This document shows positions 46,991-59,124 of a stretch of DNA of 64,000 bases, in pieces. The stretch's first letter is position 1. Every line of letters starts with the position of its first letter. The notes beneath the pieces were generated by a model, which had not been told where the DNA came from, ran no database searches, and worked only from the letters and a program-made list of their open reading frames with translations. The position numbers and the translations under genes were made by a program. The stretch is from Coturnix japonica. Taxonomy: Eukaryota; Chordata; Aves; Galliformes; Phasianidae. The stretch covers positions 398,323-462,322 of the forward strand of contig NW_015439867.1 of NCBI RefSeq assembly GCF_001577835.2. Direction: 5' to 3'.

Positions 46991-49327
46991 ATCCAGGCGG
47001 TCCTGCTGCAGGATTTTACTCCTCTGCGTCTCCTGTGACAGCACAGGCTGTGGAAGCAGCTCATGCTCAGCCTGAGCTCCAGCTGTGGAGGTTCTTTGCA
47101 GCCACGGAACGAAGCCGAGCACGGGAAGCTGCTCAAAGGCATCAGAACAAACTCAGCCGAGCTCTGAAGGCACCTCGGGCTGTGAGTGCTGCAGTGCCAC
47201 GGCGCTTTGTTTGCTTTCCATACCCATTTAACGAGCAAACGTGCCTGCAAGCACAGCCTCCCTCCAAGCAGCCCCAGCAATGTACCCCCATCCTCCCATA
47301 GGGCTTCACCTCTGCTGGGCACTGCAGGTGGGAAGAGCTGTCAGAGCACAAAGTGCTGCAGCAGCAGGACATGAATGCAGCCAGAAATGCATCCAGAAAT
47401 GCACCCAAAAAGCTGCATCACACTGTGTAGCATCAAGGTACTGTGACCCTGCCCCACTCAGGCTGTTTTCTTGTCCCACATTGCCATTCTTATCTCCAGG
47501 AGCAATTTCTCCAAGCTCATGTTTTCCAATGGAAACTCTGCCTCCAAGCAGCGTCACCGTGATCTCCGTGCTGATATCACTGCTGTGCTGCACTGCTCCG
47601 AGTAATAGCACAGCACTGCAGGGCACGGAGAGGACAGGGCCGAGGGAACACTGTGTGCCAAGGAAAGCACAGCAGCATCACCTGAACCTCCCAAGTCACC
47701 CATTTCCCCCTTGATCTAAACTGACTGCGTGCCTCATCCACGCCTTCATTTCCCAATCACTGTTTCCAAAGCACGAGCAGACAAGGAATCCTGGCTCTCA
47801 CAGTGCAAGAATCCAGGAAGGACGGACAGACAGACAGACAGGAGCTGTCCCTGCACGCGGGGAATGCAGCAAAGGGCTCTTCCCCTATTTCTAAAGGTAT
47901 GCAAACAGGTTCTGGGGAAGAATGCAAATAGCCATCCCTGTCCAAAGGGAGGAAAAAAGTCACATTAAGAATGTGACACCTCCAGAGACTCTGAAGGAAA
48001 CTCTGCATGGGGAGCACGTTTAACATGAAGCTCGTTGGGTATTTTTGCTGTTGTTGAGTTGTTTTGGTTTGGGGTTTTTTTCCTGCTAGAAGCAGAGGAA
48101 AAGTGTCAGCAAACAAACAGGCAGAGAAATAACATCTGCTGAAGGCATCACTTGGATTTGTGAGATCATATGAAGAGAAATGGAGCCTTCACCCCCTGGC
48201 ACAGAGCAAGGACCAGAGAGATGCTGCTCTGGGGGGCTCAGGGCAGGGAGGGCTCCCATTTCAGGGCAGTGGGTGCAGCAGTGGAGGATGCAATGAAAGC
48301 AGGTCAGGTGTTACAACACAGCCATACCTCCAACTGCTCGGAACAAACACACAGAGCTGGGAATCAAAGGCTGGAGGAGAGCAGCTCCTCTTTGAGTGCC
48401 AACTCTGAGCTCTGCAAGAAGAGTCCAGAACTCAAAGGTCTCAGCACTGACAAAATCATAAGGAGCAGAGATAGAGCCCTCAGAGGCTGCCAACCCACTC
48501 CGGTGGCCTTTGAAATAATAAACTCATTTATTAAGATACCAGTAGATAGAGGACAACATCTGAAGCCGCTCCCAGGAGAGGAGAGCTTGCAGCTTTGGTC
48601 AACTCCTGCTGCAATGGTTGGAGCTCAATGGGGGGGGGGTGCCTACAACCCCCAGCTATGCTCATGCATCTTCCCTATGGCAAGTAAAACCCTTTTGTAC
48701 AACAACATCTCTGGCTTGTCCGGCTCTGCTGTGATCACAGACTTCCCACCCAGCTGCATTTTAAGCCATTTATTTTACCAGGATAGGGAAGAAGCGATGC
48801 AGAAACAACCAGATTTGGAGAAGCTGAGCGATGGGCGCTGATCCGAGTTGGATTAATCACCTCAATCAGCTCCTCAGAAACATAAGCCTTGACCAGCCCT
48901 CCTTACAAGGCACATATAAACTCTCCAGGCTTCCTCCGTGGTGTAAAACAGATCCAGAGTTGCCACTGAGCCCAATTCCCATTAGCATGACCTTGCAGCA
49001 GACAGTACGGGCCACCGTGAGCCCTACTGTCATCTCCCCAAATAACAAGTAACAGAACCAAAACCCTCACTGGTCACAGCAGCCTTAGGGTAAGGTGGGA
49101 CCTGGAGTCAGGGCAGCCCTGGGCTGCAAATACACAGCTGGTGCATCTCAGTGGGATATTTCCATTTATGAGAGCAGAAAAGTGACCCACATCACCCCCA
49201 AGGCCATCCTGCAGCCAGGACTATTTGCATGGGTAGGATAGAAGCTGCAAATGATCATCTCCAAGGCAAAACCTTCCAGCCCTCCCCAGTCCTTCAGGAT
49301 AAATCTCTGCCCTGCACAGACCCATCC

Positions 49328-49362
49328 AGGTTGGAAACGACCACTAAGATCAACCCCATCAT
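49328..49362 (-). repeat. CR1-like fragment
   Basis: GGTTGGAAACGACCACTAAG followed by ATCAACCCCATCA is a short CR1 3' piece in reverse orientation. Confidence 0.55.
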
Positions 49363-50664
49363 GTGGGGCTCAGCTTGTTGGAGCACCTCGGCAGCTTCAC
49401 ACTCATGGGCTGACCTGAGGGCAACTGTGATCTACCCAAGCTGGATCCCAGCCTGCACACCCCCCTCCTTCTCTCTATCCAGCCCAACAAACCCCACACA
49501 CAGAGCAGCATTTTCTCAGCAGATCTCTATCAGCCACATTGAGGACAATGAAAAACCCAACAGCCACAGGTTCAAGCCAGAAGGGAAGGAAAAAAATCAG
49601 AGCAAGAAGCAAAACCGAGTCAGACCTCTCACCAAAGAGAAGACACAGCAAAGTGACCACTGCACATCAGCACGGATGGTTATTCCTCCCTATAGCACAT
49701 GCCCAAATTGCAACCTACTGCTGCAGATCCCTGAGGAAGGGAGCAGACCCAACACACTCACGGAGCTCCTGCAGCTCCCTGGGCTGGGTGGCTCCTTACC
49801 TGCAGTAGGAACGTGGCTGCAAAGTGCTGCTCCTGGGGCTCTGCCTGTCCGGGCGAACACAGCACCGAGCACAGCACGTGACAGCCGTGCCCTGCCCTCC
49901 ACTGCCAGTTCCTTCTCCAGCAATTTGACTGCAGCTCAAGGAAGTGAGTGGGTGAGCAGGGTGAAAATTGTTCCCCTCTACTCAGAAGAGCAGAATTACC
50001 CACAGATTTCTCCTTCCCAGAGATGAGCCGCAATGATCCCATTACCCCACGTCGGCCAATTTCAGTTCACTTCACCCTCAAGTTAGAATGATCCAAGCAG
50101 GTACGTGGGTTATTAGAGCTGGTAAACAGGGTGAGAGCAGAGAGGCCGTGAGGCATCATCCCCACACTGCCAGGTATGAGCAGGTTCACATCCCCCATGG
50201 ATGCAGGCATGGAATAAAGGGCCTCTTGCAGCAGTTCTGGTGCAGATAGAGGGTCTGCTACCTGTAGATATAATTGCTATTTGAAGAGCAAGCGGCTCAA
50301 CCACGCTGCTTTTTGGGTCCTCCCCCATTAAAGCACCATCAGGACAGCACAGGATCATCACAGGACATCAAGAGAAGGGAGGCAGCAACAGGGTGAAGCC
50401 ACCCAACAGAAGCACTGTCCACCACTGAGCAGACCAGGGCAGCACTCACACATCTGAGCACGATGTGGAGATGCTCAGAACGCCATTTTCCTCCCCTTTG
50501 AGCACAGCTCCAAGAGCCTGACAGACAGGGGGATGCTCTGCACTCAGATCCCAGGGCACAAGGCTGAAGGGAAGCCATGTGCCACAGCTCCCAAGAGGGG
50601 ACAGAAGCTCAGCATCCACAACTGCTCAGCACCACCTTCCCATACAGCGTAACACAGAGCTATC

Positions 50665-50720
50665 AAATCACAGGGCCATAACATGGCTTGGATTGGAAGG
50701 GTCCTCAATGATCACAGAGC
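50665..50720 (-). repeat. CR1-like fragment
   Basis: AATCACAGGGCCATAACATG then GATTGGAAGGGTCCTCAATG and ATCACAGAGCC match the terminal CR1 pattern in reverse orientation. Confidence 0.6.
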
Positions 50721-52049
50721 CATGGAACTGCTGTGGGTGCCACACAGCGCCCAGCATTGTGCCCACCCTCAGTCCTGAAGGTGAACCAACACACACACAG
50801 CGCTCCAACCAAGGACACAACTTGTTCTGCAAAACTAAGCAAGTCTAAATATAGATCCCACTTGTATCTTATCTACTTTCTGTTAAACGGGCGTTTGCGT
50901 GAGGCTATAAGTGTTTATTTATGAGAAACCTTCCAAGTCAGCACTATCCACGTCCCCACAGCAGGGGAAGGGAGAGGAGCCTTTGCCAGCCTCAGTGTGA
51001 TGCCCCCAAAGCCCCATCCTATAGTACATGCCCTGCACCACAGGGCACAGCCTCAGCTCAGCACCCATCTCTTCCTGCCCAAACAGGAGGAGGCAGCGGG
51101 GTGGAAACACTGATAAAGCAAGAGGTGCTGTCGTGTTGCAGCCGTGGGTTGAGAAACCAAAAGGCACCGAGCAGGATGGGGCACAGCACTATGAAAACGC
51201 ATGGACTCCTCAGCAATAAGGACTAGGAGCAGCCAGAACAGCTCCTTCAACCACATCTCAGCCAGAAGTCTCCATGAATGGAGGCACTCACAGCATCTGA
51301 CTGTTGGAGGATCACAGATGGGGTCGGGTCAGCAGCTCCCAGTGTGTGTTCTTGGCCTTGAGATGCACAGGTAGAAGTTCTGGGTATTGGTTTCTTTTAA
51401 TCACTCCTACACCCCGTTTCCAATAATTAGCAGGCAAAAGTCACTTCCATGTGTGAGATGGTTGAACCACAGGTGAGAAAGTTGTGCCTCACAGTTTGAT
51501 TCAGCTCAAAGGGAAGGCAGACACATGCAGGAGCTGCACTGGTTGCTCACCCCACTGCCTCAGTGGTGAAGCTGTGCCAAGCTCTCCTGGCCATACAAAA
51601 CCCACTCCTTGGCCACAGCATCTTTCTCCTTCAGGTCACTGAAGCCCTACATTAAAGCTTATGGAGTCACTGCCTTCCCTTATCTCTCAGACCTTTGCTC
51701 CCCTTGTCATTTACACCCCTCATGCCCTGCTCCAGCACACACTCCTTTCCCCTCCCAGCTCCAATGCCAGTTGCCAGATGCTCTCACAGCCCTCAGCACA
51801 GCAAGGGCTAAGCAGGAGGGGAAGCATTGCTTGCAGACAGGGCCTGCCCTGGGCTCTCACAGCCTGCAATGCCCACACTCACTAACCTCCCAACCACGGT
51901 TGGGTGTCCTATTTGGACAGAGTGCCCTTATAAACAAGACCCACAGCTACTTTAAAAAAGTAATAATAGTATTCTTCCTTTCTACCTGGTGCTTTGGTGC
52001 CCTCTCTGCAATGGGGCACACACCTTCATACAGAGCCCCAGTTAAAGGG

Positions 52050-52160
52050 ACACTGCACAGCTGCAGCAGAACACACAGCTCCGAGCTGCAGCAGAACACA
52101 CAGCTCNAGCTGCAGCAGAACACACAGCTCCGAGCTGCAGCAGAACACACAGCTCTGAGC
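52050..52160. repeat. 25-bp tandem repeat, about 4.4 copies
   Basis: Units of gctgcagcagaacacacagc plus tccga. One ambiguous base (N) at 52107 falls inside the second copy, probably a consensus conflict between copies. Confidence 0.95.
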
Positions 52161-54486
52161 TGCAGCTCTCCCTCTAATGGCTCAGGGTCTATTTTCAGGT
52201 TTTCTTGCCTTTCTCTCATTGGGGTGTTATATTTCAACCTTGCAGGTCTGCTCTGAATTCGTGCTACCACCTCCCCCCACAACCTGCTGCACAACAGCAC
52301 TGTCGCATCTCAGCAGCCATAGAGGGAATGCTTAAAGAGGAGCTGTGACATATGAGACCCCTCCGGCCCCCCAAAGCATTCTTTTGGGTCAAAAAACAGC
52401 AAAATAAATGACTAAATCAATCCAGGTCCTGCTCGCCAAGGGCTGCAAGACAAGGAGCAATGGCTTGCAACGACTCCCACCTGCTGTCCAAAGAGGCAGC
52501 TTTGCTTCCAGCAGCACAGTGCTGAGATGCTGCTTTCCCTCATCCTTGCATCCCTCTCTGATAGGGAAAGGCAGCACCCGGATAGACCCACATAGAAACT
52601 GAGATTTGGCCCCTCCGATACGAAGTCCTTCAGCACAGCCCCTCTGGGCAGCGCCCACCCAACCCAGGGAGGGGCAGCGCTCAGTGCCAGCCCCCAGCCC
52701 TCCCTCCATCCCTCCCCACTCTGACGGTGCCCGTTTACCACCGCTTCTATTTCTCTCCCGGTGATATCTCAGCGTTTCCCCCTCTCAAAGCCACAGGAAG
52801 TCTGGGCTGGACGGGCTCCGTTCAGCTCCGTGGGTTAAACATTATTCTCTGGGGCTGGAGGTGTGCTCAGGGGAGAGGCACTTCCAGGAGTTACACATTA
52901 AGAGCTCAGATCATCCACTTGTTTTTGCCTTGAGGACAGCGAGATTTGGGGAGAGGACACCGAGGGTGAAGCTAACGAGTTCCTGACTAATGATAAACCC
53001 ATTTCTGTGCCTTGTGCCTTTGATGCTGGGTGGGAATCTGACACAAGATGTCACACAGACGGCGGCACCCGATGAGAAGCAGAACCTCGATGGGACCCAC
53101 CGAACCTCACGTGGTTCTCACCCTACCCCTGCACCTCGGGGGGTAAAAACCCATCCAAAAGCAGCCAGAAACCCAACGATCCAAGTGCGAAAAGAGGTTT
53201 GAGGAGCAGTGACAACTCAACCCCCCCTCAGCGCAGCAGAGGAGGCAGCGGTGGGCTCCTGCCCCGACCGCACAGCCGCCCCGTCCCGACATCGCTGAAC
53301 GCTGGGAGGAAGATGAGTCAGAGCCCGGCGTGGGAGGCAGCACCGAGGGGCGGCTGCTGCCACAGAGCGGCTTCTGGGGAAATTCTGCCGAGTGCCCCGA
53401 GCAGCTTCGGGCTCAAAATGGGGTGAAGAAGGGGAAGGAAAAGCTCAGCTCCTCTGTAGTCCCCCCTCCTCCACCCAGGTCCCTTTGGGCGCCTTACAAG
53501 GACCGACCTTCCCTTTAGGTCCCTTCAGATGCCCTACAGCAGCCCCGACCCCCTGCCCTATAGCAGCAACTTCCAGGTGCCCTATAGCAGCAACTACTCC
53601 TTCCCCCTCCCCACTCTGTCAGGTGCCCTGGCCCTACTTGCTGTAGGGATGGCTTGCTGTCCTTCCTCTTCCTCACATAACCCCCCAGTACTTTGCTATA
53701 CCTTGCATTAGGATCTTGAAGGGCCACAGCTGTCACAACCAACATGGGCAGCCCAAAATCACTGGGGAATTACAACCCATCACAATTACTGTGCTTAAGA
53801 TCCCACCTGGTAGAGATGGTCTCACATCCCTCCAAAAATAACCCAAAACATCAAAAAAAAACCACCTATTTTGCCCAATTAAAATGAAGGCGCTCTTTAA
53901 GGCTGATCATTAATCAGGCTCTGAGCCGAGTCAGAGAGCAGCGTGTTGATGTAAAACACCAAACAGGTACCCAGAGAGAAGGGGATATTGGGGACAGGAA
54001 GGAGGGACTGGAGTGACCACACACAACAGGGACACTGAGAGCAGAGTGATGCGAAGCTGGGGAAGGGGCTTTATGTCAGCATGGGATATAGGAGGGGATC
54101 CAGCTTCTCCCCCAACAGTGGGGGGACTCATACCCACACTTCTAGTTAAAACAACACCCAGAGGGGTGGCTAAAAGGGGCAGGACCCCCCCCAGCCTAAC
54201 TGGGAAAGAGGGAAACCCTTAGCATCCCCTTAAAAGAGAGTGGGGTATCGCTCACAGCGAGGAGGTAAAGGGGGCTCACACAGGACCCCAAACTGGGCAG
54301 GGGTGCAATGTTTCAGGGGGACAGAGCACCCCCAAAGCAAAAACGGGGGGGGCAGTGAGACAACACACAGCCAGCCCAGCACCCCCAAGCTGTAGGAGTG
54401 CTATGGGGTGACTCCAAACCACTATGACCATCAGGAACAGAATAGGGGACCCCTCCACACTGAAGAAGCCCCCATAGAACCCTAAC

Positions 54487-54506
54487 CCCCCCCCCCCCCC
54501 CCCCCC
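54487..54506. repeat. C homopolymer (about 20)
   Basis: Uninterrupted C run close to the ATGGCCCCCC array; length is unreliable in most sequencing methods. Confidence 0.8.
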
Positions 54507-54545
54507 AACCTGAGGCTGCTACCACCACACACAGTACTTAAAGAC

Positions 54546-54645
54546 CATGGCCCCCCATGGCCCCCCATGGCCCCCTATGGCCCCCCCATGGCCCCCTATG
54601 GCCCCCCATGGCCCCCTATGGCCCCCTATGGCCCCCATGGCCCGT
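54546..54645. repeat. ATGGCCCCCC tandem repeat
   Basis: Ten or so units of 9-11 bases (ATGGCCCCCC, ATGGCCCCCT). The apparent proline-rich frames are repeat artefacts. Confidence 0.9.
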
Positions 54646-54648
54646 TAC

Positions 54649-54800
54649 CTGCTCTCCCAACGCTTCCACCCCCTCCCTCCCCCCCGCCCCGGTGCCGCCT
54701 TTGACGGGAACCGCCGGCTCCGCGTCCCGGCCCCCTCCCCCAGCCACGCCCCCTCCCCCGGCCACGCCCACCCTCATCCCACCAATGAAAACGCTGCGTC
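54649..54800 (-). other. VDR: Candidate VDR non-coding exon 1
   Basis: On the minus strand GAGAGCAG runs into GTAACG, a strong splice donor, with the exon edge at 54649. It is the downstream end of a CpG-rich block whose promoter-like motifs lie at higher coordinates, so transcription would run leftward into VDR. No ATG-initiated protein is evident in it. Assignment to VDR is positional inference. Confidence 0.4.
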
Positions 54801-54910
54801 TCCTTGACCACGCCCCCAAATGGGTGGAGCCATCTAGATCCCGCCCAACATTACCATATTTGGCGCGGTTTACACTAAGCCCCGCCCATTGTGGGCGTGG
54901 CTTGGGCTGG
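54770..54910 (-). promoter_or_regulatory. VDR: Candidate VDR promoter: GC boxes, CArG and E2F motif
   Basis: CCAAT at about 54,782, several CGCCC boxes, CCATATTTGG (54854-54863, a perfect SRF CArG box) overlapping TTTGGCGC (54859-54866, E2F consensus), and an inverted CGCCCATTGTGGGCG. Placed about 14 kb upstream of the VDR start exon and 3.5 kb from the TMEM106C island. Confidence 0.4.
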
Positions 54911-54976
54911 CGGGACATTGCACGTGGCTGCCCGGCCCGGGGACCCCAGAAGGCGGCAGCGCTGCACCCCTACCTC

Positions 54977-55032
54977 TTTCAGCCCAGGTTATTCCTTTCA
55001 GCCCAGGTTATTCCTTTCAGCCCAGCTTCTTC
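54977..55032. repeat. 20-bp tandem repeat, nearly 3 copies
   Basis: Units of tttcagcccaggttattcct, the last diverging (cagcttcttccc). Confidence 0.9.
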
Positions 55033-55915
55033 CCGTTTCTGAGCCCTGTGGGGTGCCCTGTGCTCTACCAGGGGCTTCTGTGCAGCTGCTGCTGGTTCTG
55101 CTTTGAGTTTTTGGGGTGCTGCTGCTTGGTATTTTGGGGGACACAGACCCTCTAGGAGGTGCATTGGGGTTTGCAGTTTTACTCCCTCCCAGCACCTACA
55201 AGTGCCCAAGCGCGACTCCAAGCACAAGGATCTATGTGTGCTCCTGGCAGTCGGGGCTGTTTGCAGCCCTCAGTCTGCTTGGACTCTGCTCACCCCCATC
55301 ATGACTCCACATCCTGCTCATGAGCTGAGCCTGTGTAAAGCCCTCACTTGTTTTGGGCTCAGGGACAGCCAGGTCAGCATAAGTGCTGATCTCAGCCACC
55401 CCAAGTCCCCTTATTGGTGATACAAATCAAACCCAGAGCTCGGGGATTCAAGCTGAGCCCTTTCAGTTCACACTGCAGCCCCAACCCAAACCTCTCAATG
55501 TTCTTGTCACCTCACAGCCCTGCTCTGAAAACCTCCAGATATTTGTCAGCTTCTCCCTTTTCCATCCTCCAAAACCCGTCCAGCAACATTTTATAAGGCA
55601 ACAAGAAAGGCTTCGAGAAAGTCCCTTCCTGATGTTCCAGGGTTTACCAAGTGTCCCCTAAACCCAAAATCCCCAGAGGAAAATGAACCCAAGTGTGGGC
55701 GTCACAGCAGACAGCAATCGCTGCCATTCAGCTGCGCTCACCGAGTTCAGCAGCTTTAATTTGTGTGGGGAAAAGTGTTTTGCTGAGTGTTTTCAAATTG
55801 ATTTAATGAGACCAATCGGTGAAAAAAAAAAAAAGAAAGAAAAAATCTGGGAAGAAATGAGAGTTCATTAGAAACAATTGGGTCATCCAGAACTTTTACA
55901 GGGAGTGAGGAGTGT
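55033..55915. other. VDR-TMEM106C intergenic sequence, nothing recognised
   Basis: Unique sequence of mixed composition with an A-rich run at 55,821-55,843. No gene, repeat or clear motif was found. Confidence 0.4.
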
Positions 55916-56105
55916 GATGTGGCAGAGGAGACAGACGGGGATGGTGATAGGGATGGGGAAAGGGAAATGGATAGGGATGGAGATAGGGATGGGGTAGAGA
56001 TAAGGATAGAGATAGGGGTGGGCGTGGGGATAGGGATGGGGATGTGTTAGGGATGGTGATACGGGTGGGGACAAGGATTGGTACTGAGACAGAGGTAGAG
56101 ACAAG
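55916..56105. repeat. GATAGG/GATGGG hexamer repeat
   Basis: Irregular GGGATGGGGATAGG words over about 190 bases, purine-rich on the plus strand. The sequence from 56,106 to 57,340 that follows is unique and holds no recognised gene. Confidence 0.8.
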
Positions 56106-57339
56106 GACGAGGGTGGCTCTCGTGCTATTGGGATAGACACCCTGACTGGCCTTGAAGGGAAAATGCCTTTAAAACTGGAACAAAAGGGATTAAACCATGA
56201 CTTCTGGCCCCTAAAATGGCTTCACAATGAGTGGCACCTCCTGGACAGGACCTTGCATTGGAGTTTCTCACCCATAGCTTTGGGTGCAGCTTCTTTCCCC
56301 CCGCGTGGATTCTCTGTTGTCTGCTACAGGGCTGAGGTGACCCTTCAGCCCACCCTTAGTGGCTCAGCAAAGGCTTCCCTCTCCCCATCCCTTCCCCAAA
56401 ATACCCCGTGCGAAGCCCATCCATCCTCTGTTCACTTGAGGGTGGTGGGATATGAGCAGCTCATCCAATTAGGGGAGCAATCAGTGCAGACCGCAAGGCA
56501 GGGAGCCTCCCTTGTGCAGACGTTCTGCTCTCAGGAGGAAGAGAACAAACGATCCATTAAGCTTCCACCAGCAAACACTGAGCTGCTGCAGACATATTTC
56601 TTATCATCAATTCAATGGTTTATGGTTTAAGTGATTACGAAGGGAAGGAATTCAGTTTTCCACTGAACTCTTGCATTTATTGCGGCAGCAAAAAACATGG
56701 GAGATCACACCTGAAGGTTCTGCGGGGTTACATGAGCTGACCCCAAATGTCCGTTGCTGTTTGTGCTTCTGTCCCACAGATACAGGGCTTGGGGTGAGGG
56801 GGATGAATGAGCTGGTTTCATTCTTTCCTCTATTATATTTCCCCCCCCCAAAAGTGAATTTCTGCTTCCTCTGCACCCATCTGTAACTGGGGAGCAGTGG
56901 GGAGAAGGGAGGAGGTTGGATTTTAACCCTTTGCAAAGCCCCTAAAATCCCAATAAATGGATGCAGGTGGACCAGCACCCCCAGCAGTGTGGAAAGAAAC
57001 CCTAAGGGACAGTGCAGGAGAAGGAAGGGACAGTTAGGAAACGTGAATTTAGCACGAGAAACCCTATGAACCTAACGACTATGAACCTAACGGCTGCCAA
57101 CGAGAGAGGCTTAAACGACCCTTAAACGATGCGTTTTGGGGTCATTTGTGGAGCTTTTCCCCTCCAAACAAATCCCCGCGTTGTGAGCATCAGCTCTGAG
57201 CTCTGACGGGGGGTGAAGCCTGGAGTAGAGGTTAACAGCTCTGCGTGTGTGTGCATAGAGCGGTGGAGGAGCTGCAAGGCGACATCTAGCGAGCCGGCAG
57301 CGCCAGGACAAAGCGAGCAGGGCTTGCACGGCCCCGTGG

Positions 57340-57432
57340 CACGCCCAGAGCATTGCACGAGCACGCCCGAGCATGCACGACCTTGCACTAGGATGCACGG
57401 CCTTGCACGAGCGTGCACAGCATCGCACGAGT
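57340..57432. repeat. TGCACGA-rich short repeat
   Basis: Repeated tgcacgagc, tgcacggcc and gcatgcacga words over about 90 bases upstream of the CpG island. Confidence 0.6.
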
Positions 57433-57514
57433 GCACGCAGCCTTTTGGTTTTGCATCTCCTCCCCTGATCCCACAGCAGTGCGGGGGGCTCAGAATGGGA
57501 TGGGGGCACCCATA

Positions 57515-57735
57515 GGGGTCCATACTGCGATGGGAGCCCCCATACTGGGTAGGGAGCCCCCATATTGGGCAGGGATCCCCCATACTGGGCAGGGACCCCC
57601 ATACTGGGCAGGGACCCCCATACTGGGCAGGGAACCCCCATACTGGGAAGGGAGCCCCCATACTGGGATGGGAAACTCCATATTGCGTTGGGAGCCCCCA
57701 TATTGCGTTGGGAGCCCCCATAGCGGAGCACAGAG
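57515..57735. repeat. Minisatellite GGGACCCCCATACTGGGCA, about 11 copies
   Basis: Units of 19-21 bases, gggancccccatactgggca, drifting to ...catattgcgtt in the last copies. It sits just left of the TMEM106C promoter. Confidence 0.9.
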
Positions 57736-57894
57736 GCTCCACACTGACATGATGCTCCCATTCTGGTGATGGTCCCATACTGGGATGTAGCCCCACGTGG
57801 TGCTGAGCGCATCCATACAGCTGCCATCCACACTGAAGAGCTACAAGGACCCCCCATAATAAAGCCCGTTTCCCCCATAATAAAGCCCATTCCC

Positions 57895-58385
57895 CCACAG
57901 CGCATGCGCACTCCGCTCCCACGCTCCCTCCATCGTACGCATGCGCGAGGAGGGCCTTCCCTGCTACGCAAGGCGCATGCGCACACGGGACACGTGCCTT
58001 CAGGGCACGCCCCGCCCCCTCTCACGTGCCGAACACCCGCGTGCTTGCGGCGCATGCGCAGTGCGGACCACGCCCCTCAGCCCCACCCAAAGGTTGGGCA
58101 GTGCGCAACGCCCTGTGCGGCGCATGCGCACTGAGGGAGCGGCACACCCAGGCGGGGGGCGTGACGTCATCGAGGGGGGCGTGGTCAGCAGCTGCCCCCT
58201 CCCACCACGCCACCCACTAACAGTGGGCGGGGTGTCAATCAAAAGTGGGCGGGGCTTGAGGGAACCTACCCCATCTCCTACAACGGAAGTGAGGGGGCGG
58301 GGCCAGGGGGAGGTTCCGCCTATCGCCGCCCGGCGTCGTCGTCATAGCGACGGCGGCTGCGCGGCTGTGAGGAGCTTCGGCTGCG
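57895..58385 (+). promoter_or_regulatory. TMEM106C: TMEM106C CpG island with five NRF1 palindromes
   Basis: CGCATGCGC cores at 57901-57909, 57938-57946, 57973-57982, 58051-58059 and 58121-58129. A TGACGTCA full CRE lies near 58,162, then GC boxes and a non-coding exon 1 presumably ending at 58385 in GGCTGCG before GTGGGTG. TATA-less. The transcription start is probably near 58,300-58,350. Confidence 0.65.
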
Positions 58386-59124
58386 GTGGGTGCGGGGGGC
58401 AGCGCTAGGCCGCAGTTCCATGGGGGGTGGGGGCCTGGGGGTCTTTTGGGGTCCTTTGAGGGTAGAAGTGTTTGTCGTGGATGTTTGTGAAGGGGGGGGG
58501 TTTGTCTTTGAGGGGGCTGCCCGTTGGTGGGCCTTTATGGGAGGGCCTTTATGGGTAGGCCTTTATGGGTAGGCCTTTATGGGGGAGGGCTTTGGTTTGG
58601 GTTTGGTGTTGAGGTGGAGGGGGGGGGCATTTAAGGACGTTTGGCTCTTTAGGAACCGTTTGTGCGTGTCTGTGGGGCTCCAAAGGGGCTCTGAGGCCTC
58701 TGTAGGGCTGTCTCTGTTCTGTGGGGTCTCTATGGGACTCTGTGGGGTCTCTATGGGGCTGTTCATGGGGGAGGATCCCCTGGCTGTGTGCTGGGGGGGG
58801 TACCCTGTGGTGGGGGGTGGGAGCCTCAATTGGGTGTTTTTCAGATAGGAGAGGGATGAGAAAGCAGGGGGCTGTGTGTTAGGGGTGTGCAAGGGGTGTT
58901 GGGGAGGGGGGCTGTAAGGGGGGTTATTCACCTCCTATCTGTGCTGTGAGGTGGGGGCTCTAAGGGGGGTTATTCACCTCCTATCTGTGCTGTGAGGTGG
59001 GGGCTCTAAGGGGGTTTATTCCCTTCCTGCTTGTGGTACACGGTGGGGTTTCTCTGCCCCAAATCACACTGAGTGGCTGCTGTCTCTGCTGCTGTCTGTA
59101 CAGCTCTCCCCCCCCATAGCTGCA
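58386..59124 (+). other. TMEM106C: TMEM106C intron 1 with a 46-bp tandem duplication
   Basis: G-rich intron. At 58915-58960 and 58961-59006 there are two identical 46-base copies (taaggggggttattcacctc...), followed by a partial third. Possible acceptors for exon 2 end at 59102 (TGTACAG) or 59119 (CCCCATAG). Confidence 0.6.

Larger units (their letters stand above)
40323..54648 (-). other. VDR: VDR 5' introns and upstream region
   Basis: The exon carrying the VDR start has an acceptor (CTTCCTTGCAG) ending at 40323, so at least one 5' non-coding exon lies to the right. The interval holds CR1 scraps at 44,790-44,838, 49,328-49,362 and 50,665-50,720, a GC-rich block at 46,700-46,950 with a DR1-type element at 46,976, another at 53,050-53,450, and a 25-bp tandem repeat at 52,050-52,160. 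No other protein-coding gene was recognised in these 14 kb. Confidence 0.6.

Noticed and set aside
54547-54807. Proline-rich frame MAPHGPPWPP
   Set aside because: Direct translation of the ATGGCCCCCC simple repeat.
57111-58055. 314-codon minus-strand frame (PSQYGGSLPSMG-like)
   Set aside because: Generated by the 19-21 bp minisatellite and CpG-island sequence; no conserved domain.
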